A stretch of 64,000 nucleotides of DNA from Planctomycetota bacterium (GTDB taxonomy: Bacteria; Planctomycetota; UBA1135; GCA-002686595). Each line of letters begins with the position of its first letter. The stretch's first letter is position 1. Position numbers and translations under genes: made by a program. Shown here in pieces: positions 60,479 to 64,000 of the stretch. The DNA lies in assembly GCA_020853575.1 (NCBI GenBank), contig JADYYP010000024.1:62001-126000 (forward strand), in the 5' to 3' direction. The notes beneath the pieces are model-generated. The model did no database searches and had not been told where the DNA came from. It saw nothing but the letters and a program-made list of their open reading frames with translations.

Positions 60479-61770
60479 AGCGCAACGTCGTCATCGCGGC
60501 TGGTTGGCGCACCCCGTTCTGCAAGGCCGGAGGAGCGCTCAAGCGCGAGGACGCGGGGCGGCTGGGTGCGGTCGTCGCCAGCGAGACGCTCGCGACCAGC
60601 GGGATCGACCCCGCCGAGCTCGACGAAGTGGTGATCGGCTGCGTCGGTCCGCCGCACGACCAGGTCAATCTCGCGCGCGTGATCGCCGTGCGCGCCGGAG
60701 TTCCGATCGCGGTGCCGGCGGTGACCGTCGGTCGCAACTGCGCCAGCGGAATGGAAGCGGTGACGACCGCCGCGACCAAGATCGAGGCTGGGCGCGGCGA
60801 GCTGTTCCTCGCCGGCGGCGTCGAGGCCATGAGCGCCTATCCGCTGGTCATGGGGCGCGAGCTGACGGCGATGTTCGAACGCTTGTCGCGCGCGCGCTCG
60901 CTCGGCCAACGCCTGGCCGCGCTGGCCACGTTCCGACCGTGGCAGCTCAAGCCGCGCATCGCCCTGGTCGAGGGCCTGACCGACCCGACCTGCAACCTGA
61001 TCATGGGCAAGGCCACCGAGCTCCTGGCGCGCGAGTTCGGACTGTCGCGCGAGCAAGGCGATGCCTTCGCGGTCGAAAGCCACCGCCGCGCCGAGGCCGC
61101 GCGCAAGAGCGGGCGCTTCGCGCGCGAGATCGTCGGGCTCCTGCCCAGCGCAGCGCGCGAGCCCAAGTCGGTGCTCGAGGACGACGGCATCCGCGAGGGC
61201 CAGACCCTGGAGGCCTGTGCCAAGCTCAAGCCCTACTTCGAGAAGCCCGACGGCGTGGTCACGGTGGCGAACTCGTCGCAGATCACCGACGGCGCCGCGA
61301 CCATGATCGTGGCCAGCGAGGAACGCGCGCGAGCGCTGGGCCTCGCGCCGCTGGCGCGCATCAAGGCCTTCGCGTACGCCGGGCTCGAGCCGGCGCGCAT
61401 GGGCCTGGGCCCGGTGTTCGCGACCGCGCGCGCGCTCGCCGAAGCGCGTTGCACGCTCTCGGACATCGGCTTGATCGAGCTCAACGAAGCCTTCGCGCAC
61501 CAAGTCCTGGCCTGCGCGCGCGCCTTCGACAGCGCGGAGTTCGCGCGCCGCGAGCTCGGCCGCGACCAAGCGCTCGGCGCGCTCGATCCCGCGAAGCTCA
61601 ACGTCAACGGCGGCGCGATCGCGCTCGGTCATCCCGTCGGCGCGAGCGGGGCGCGCCTGCTGCTCACGCTCGCGCACGAGATGGCGCTGCGCGACGTCGA
61701 GCTGGGCCTGGCGACCTTGTGCATCGGCGGTGGTCAGGGTGGCGCCGTGATCCTGGAGCGCGTGCGATGA
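60475..61770 (+). CDS. Acetyl-CoA acyltransferase (thiolase)
   Basis: 431 residues. Catalytic set: Cys89 (GRNCASGMEA, the acyl-binding nucleophile), His386 (LGHPVGASGARL) and Cys416 (TLCIGGGQGG, the general base). The opening IAAGWRTPFCKAGG and VTVGRNC are typical of FadA/FadI-type thiolases. It cleaves 3-oxoacyl-CoA with CoA. It is co-translated with both neighbours through 4-nt ATGA overlaps: the ligase upstream and the FadJ-type protein downstream. Together they give a FadAB-like pair. Confidence 0.93.
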   Translation: MKRNVVIAAGWRTPFCKAGGALKREDAGRLGAVVASETLATSGIDPAELDEVVIGCVGPPHDQVNLARVIAVRAGVPIAVPAVTVGRNCASGMEAVTTAATKIEAGRGELFLAGGVEAMSAYPLVMGRELTAMFERLSRARSLGQRLAALATFRPWQLKPRIALVEGLTDPTCNLIMGKATELLAREFGLSREQGDAFAVESHRRAEAARKSGRFAREIVGLLPSAAREPKSVLEDDGIREGQTLEACAKLKPYFEKPDGVVTVANSSQITDGAATMIVASEERARALGLAPLARIKAFAYAGLEPARMGLGPVFATARALAEARCTLSDIGLIELNEAFAHQVLACARAFDSAEFARRELGRDQALGALDPAKLNVNGGAIALGHPVGASGARLLLTLAHEMALRDVELGLATLCIGGGQGGAVILERVR

Positions 61771-63974
61771 AGATCCTCGAACGCATGCCCGGCCCGCCGA
61801 ACGAGCCCGCGCCCCGCAGTTGCGTGCGCATCGAACGGCCCGAGAGCGGCCTGGCGCTGTTGGTGCTCGATCCACCGCATCGCAAGCTGGCCGTGTTCGA
61901 TCGGCCCTTGATGCGCGACCTCGAGCTGGCGCTCGGAGAGCTCGAGAGCGACGGCGGGCTGCGCGGGCTGGTCGTCACCGGCAAGTCACCGACCTCGTTC
62001 GTCGCGGGCGCGGACATCGACGCCATCGAGGCCCTGGGCAGCGCCGAGCTGGCCAGCGAGCTCGCGCGCTTCGGCCAGAGTCTGTTCGAGCGCCTCGCGC
62101 GCCTGCGGGCCTTCAAGGTCGCCGCCGTCGGTGGTCCCGTGCCCGGCGGAGCCTTCGAGCTCTCGCTGGCGTGCGATCGCATCGTGCTCGCCGACCACAA
62201 GAGCACGCGCATCGGACTGCCGGAAACACGGCTCGGCATCCTGCCCGGCTGGGGCGGGTGCCAGCGCTTGCCGCGGCGCGTGGGAGTTCCGACAGCGCTG
62301 GCGGCGATCCTCGCGGGCAAGCTGTACGTGCCGCGCGAAGCGCTCAAGCTGGGCCTCGTCGATCGCTTGTGCGCGCCAGAGAACCTGCGGCGCATCGCCT
62401 GCGAGATCGCGCTCCGCCGCATGCCTTGCGCGCGCTTCGAGCGTGGCCCGTGGAGCGTCGTCGTCGATCGCAATCCACTCGCGCGAGCGCTGATCGGCTC
62501 CACCGCGCGCAAGAACCTGCGCGCGCAGACCAAAGGCCACTATCCGGCGCCGGAGCGCGCGCTCGAACTGGTGCTGGCCGCGCCCTCGACCGCCCTGGAG
62601 CGCGGCTTCGAGCGCGAGGCACGCGCCTTGGGCGAGCTCGCCGTCACGCCGGAGTGCAAGAGCCTGATCTCGATCTTCCGCGCCTCGGAGGACTCGAAGA
62701 AGCTCTCGAAGCTGGAGCACGGCGGCGAGGCGCGCGCGATCCAACGCGCGGGCGTGATCGGAGCGGGCGTGATGGGCGGAGCGATCGCCGGCCTGCTCGC
62801 CGAGAAGGGCGTGCGAGCGCGACTCGCCGACATCGCGCGACCGGCCTTGGACAAGGCGCTCGCGGAGCATGCGCGGCGCGTCGACAAGAGCTTCAAGAAG
62901 CGTCATCTCGAGCCGCACGAGGCGCGCGCCGCGCTCGACCGGCTGAGCGTTTCGAGCGAGCTCGCGGGACTGGCGCGTTGCGACTTGGTGCTCGAGGCCG
63001 TCGCCGAGAGGCTCGAAGTCAAGCGCGCCGTGTTCGGCAAGGTCGCCGAGCAAGTCGCGAGCGATGCGATCCTCGCCACCAACACATCGTCGCTCTCGGT
63101 CGACGCCATCGCTGCGTCGCTGCCGCATCCCGAGCGCGTCATCGGCCTGCACTTCTTCAATCCCGTGCACATGATGCCGCTGGTCGAGATCGTGCGCGGC
63201 TCGGCGACCAGCGCCGAGGTCGTCGCGCGCACGGCGAAGCTCGCGCTCGCGTTGGGCAAGACACCGGTCGTGGTGCGCGACGTCGCCGGATTCTTGGTCA
63301 ATCGCGTGCTCGGGCCGTATCTCGACGAAGCGGTGCGCCTGTACGAGCTGGGCCTCGAGCCCGAGCGCATCGAGTGCGCCGCGCTCGACTTCGGCCTGCC
63401 GATGGGACCGCTGGAGCTGCTGGACGAGGTCGGACTGGACATCGCCGCCCACGCGGCCCAGTCGCTCGCGGCGGCCTACGGTGAGCGCATGCACTCCAGC
63501 GGCATGGTCGCGCGCATGCTCGCCGCCGAGCTCCGGGGCAAGAAGAGCGGCGCGGGCTTCTTCAGCTACGCCGCCGACCCCAAGACCGGCCGCCCCAAGA
63601 AAAGCGGCGTGAATCCGCGCCTGGCGGAGTTCGCGCAGCGCGCGGGCGCCGCGCCACAGCTCGACGACGCGACGCTGCGCGATCGGCTCGCGCTGGCGTT
63701 GGTCGGCGAGGCCGCGCTGTGCCTCCAAGAGCGCGTCGTCGACTCACCGGCCGAGCTCGACCTCGCGACCGTGTTCGGACTGGGCTTCCCGCCGTTCCAC
63801 GGCGGCGCGCTGCGCTACGTGCGCTCGCGCGGCGCGGACGAAATCGTCGCGACCCTCGCGCGGCTCGCGGAGCTGCCCGACGTCCGCGCGCGCAGCGGCG
63901 CACGACAGCGCTTCGAGGCCTGCGAGCTCCTGCGGGAATTGGCGCGCGCTCCACGCGTCGCTGCGCCGCGCTGA
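61767..63974 (+). CDS. Fatty acid oxidation alpha subunit: enoyl-CoA hydratase / 3-hydroxyacyl-CoA dehydrogenase (FadJ/FadB type)
   Basis: 735 residues, the FadB/FadJ length. Residues 1-300 are the hydratase/isomerase domain with Glu131 (AFELSLACD) and Glu153 (LPETRLGILPGWGG), both catalytic glutamates, and the VAGADI oxyanion segment. The dehydrogenase half carries the NAD loop AGVIGAGVMGGAIA near residue 330 and the catalytic His in LHFFNPVHMMPLVEIV near 468, with the C-terminal repeat LGFPPFHGGALRYV. It hydrates enoyl-CoA and oxidises the hydroxyacyl product. The thiolase overlaps its start by 4 nt. No acyl-CoA dehydrogenase is in the window; the right edge lies 26 bp past the stop. Confidence 0.93.
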   Translation: MKILERMPGPPNEPAPRSCVRIERPESGLALLVLDPPHRKLAVFDRPLMRDLELALGELESDGGLRGLVVTGKSPTSFVAGADIDAIEALGSAELASELARFGQSLFERLARLRAFKVAAVGGPVPGGAFELSLACDRIVLADHKSTRIGLPETRLGILPGWGGCQRLPRRVGVPTALAAILAGKLYVPREALKLGLVDRLCAPENLRRIACEIALRRMPCARFERGPWSVVVDRNPLARALIGSTARKNLRAQTKGHYPAPERALELVLAAPSTALERGFEREARALGELAVTPECKSLISIFRASEDSKKLSKLEHGGEARAIQRAGVIGAGVMGGAIAGLLAEKGVRARLADIARPALDKALAEHARRVDKSFKKRHLEPHEARAALDRLSVSSELAGLARCDLVLEAVAERLEVKRAVFGKVAEQVASDAILATNTSSLSVDAIAASLPHPERVIGLHFFNPVHMMPLVEIVRGSATSAEVVARTAKLALALGKTPVVVRDVAGFLVNRVLGPYLDEAVRLYELGLEPERIECAALDFGLPMGPLELLDEVGLDIAAHAAQSLAAAYGERMHSSGMVARMLAAELRGKKSGAGFFSYAADPKTGRPKKSGVNPRLAEFAQRAGAAPQLDDATLRDRLALALVGEAALCLQERVVDSPAELDLATVFGLGFPPFHGGALRYVRSRGADEIVATLARLAELPDVRARSGARQRFEACELLRELARAPRVAAPR

Positions 63975-64000
63975 CGGCCCGGTGCGCGCGCCGCGCGCTA

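Noticed and set aside
1..64000. tRNA, rRNA, riboswitch, insertion sequence or prophage elements
   Set aside because: I looked for tRNA T-loop strings, transposase-like reading frames and flanking repeats and saw none. Absence cannot be proven without a covariance-model search.

Overview
The window is a gene-dense stretch of a very GC-rich genome (roughly 70% by eye). I find 47 protein-coding genes, the leftmost cut by the window edge, and no rRNA, tRNA, CRISPR array or transposase. No gap between genes exceeds about 290 bp. Several features point to a planctomycete, probably one of the GC-rich marine lineages: membrane-anchored Ser/Thr kinases (one with a sulfatase-modifying-type C-terminus, one with a repeat-rich tail), FG-GAP and propeller-type secreted proteins, Sco/cytochrome c/YHS fusions, and LPS core genes. 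The assignment is by gene style only; there is no phylogenetic marker here. Recurrent TAnnnT boxes 6-40 nt before start codons suggest ordinary housekeeping promoters, some of them probably leaderless.

Layout. 1-1325 (minus): split heptose genes rfaE2 (partial) and rfaE1. 1414-8004: a class V aminotransferase, an APC permease, a B12-type radical SAM protein, two secreted proteins and a DoxX-like membrane protein. 8114-13279: three secreted or membrane-anchored proteins, one small and Cys-rich. 13406-19429: a second B12-type radical SAM protein, a kinase with a long helical tail, a DUF1294 protein and a SPASM-like radical SAM protein. 19457-24594 (minus): an envelope cluster of lpxK, a lipid A-type acyltransferase, hldD, hldE and a DinB-fold protein, preceded by an omega-like small gene and a HAD/P-loop fusion (24617-26216).

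26446-30944 is a plus-strand module: two Sco-like proteins (the second fused to cytochrome c and YHS domains), an ABC ATPase, an FtsX-type permease with a His-rich loop and a DUF3299 lipoprotein. It probably handles a metal. 31037-36548 holds an M28 peptidase and a heterodimeric ABC exporter with one degenerate ATP site. 36600-39984 is a kinase/FGE-fold fusion followed by a lipoprotein. 40051-45401 (minus) is a tightly coupled five-gene operon (PH, PH, radical SAM, GT2, GT39-TPR) that I cannot match to a named pathway. 45527-50140 (minus) carries two tandem FG-GAP paralogues. 50384-53744 (minus) carries an AOR-MoaD fusion, a GT9 heptosyltransferase-like gene and a small membrane protein. 53905-57575 has an M50 protease and a propeller-type secreted protein. 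57701-63974 has a patatin-ferredoxin fusion, divergent from a coupled CoA ligase, thiolase and FadJ-type set for fatty-acid breakdown.

Themes. Genes for heptose activation, lipid A finishing and a heptosyltransferase-like enzyme support an LPS-type outer membrane. Four secreted proteins share a C-terminal module of about 140 residues (Cys motif at the front, FYG and CV in the middle, RDP then LSN near the end), and a fifth carries a divergent version. It looks like a sorting, anchoring or surface-assembly tag and is the most interesting possibly undescribed element here.
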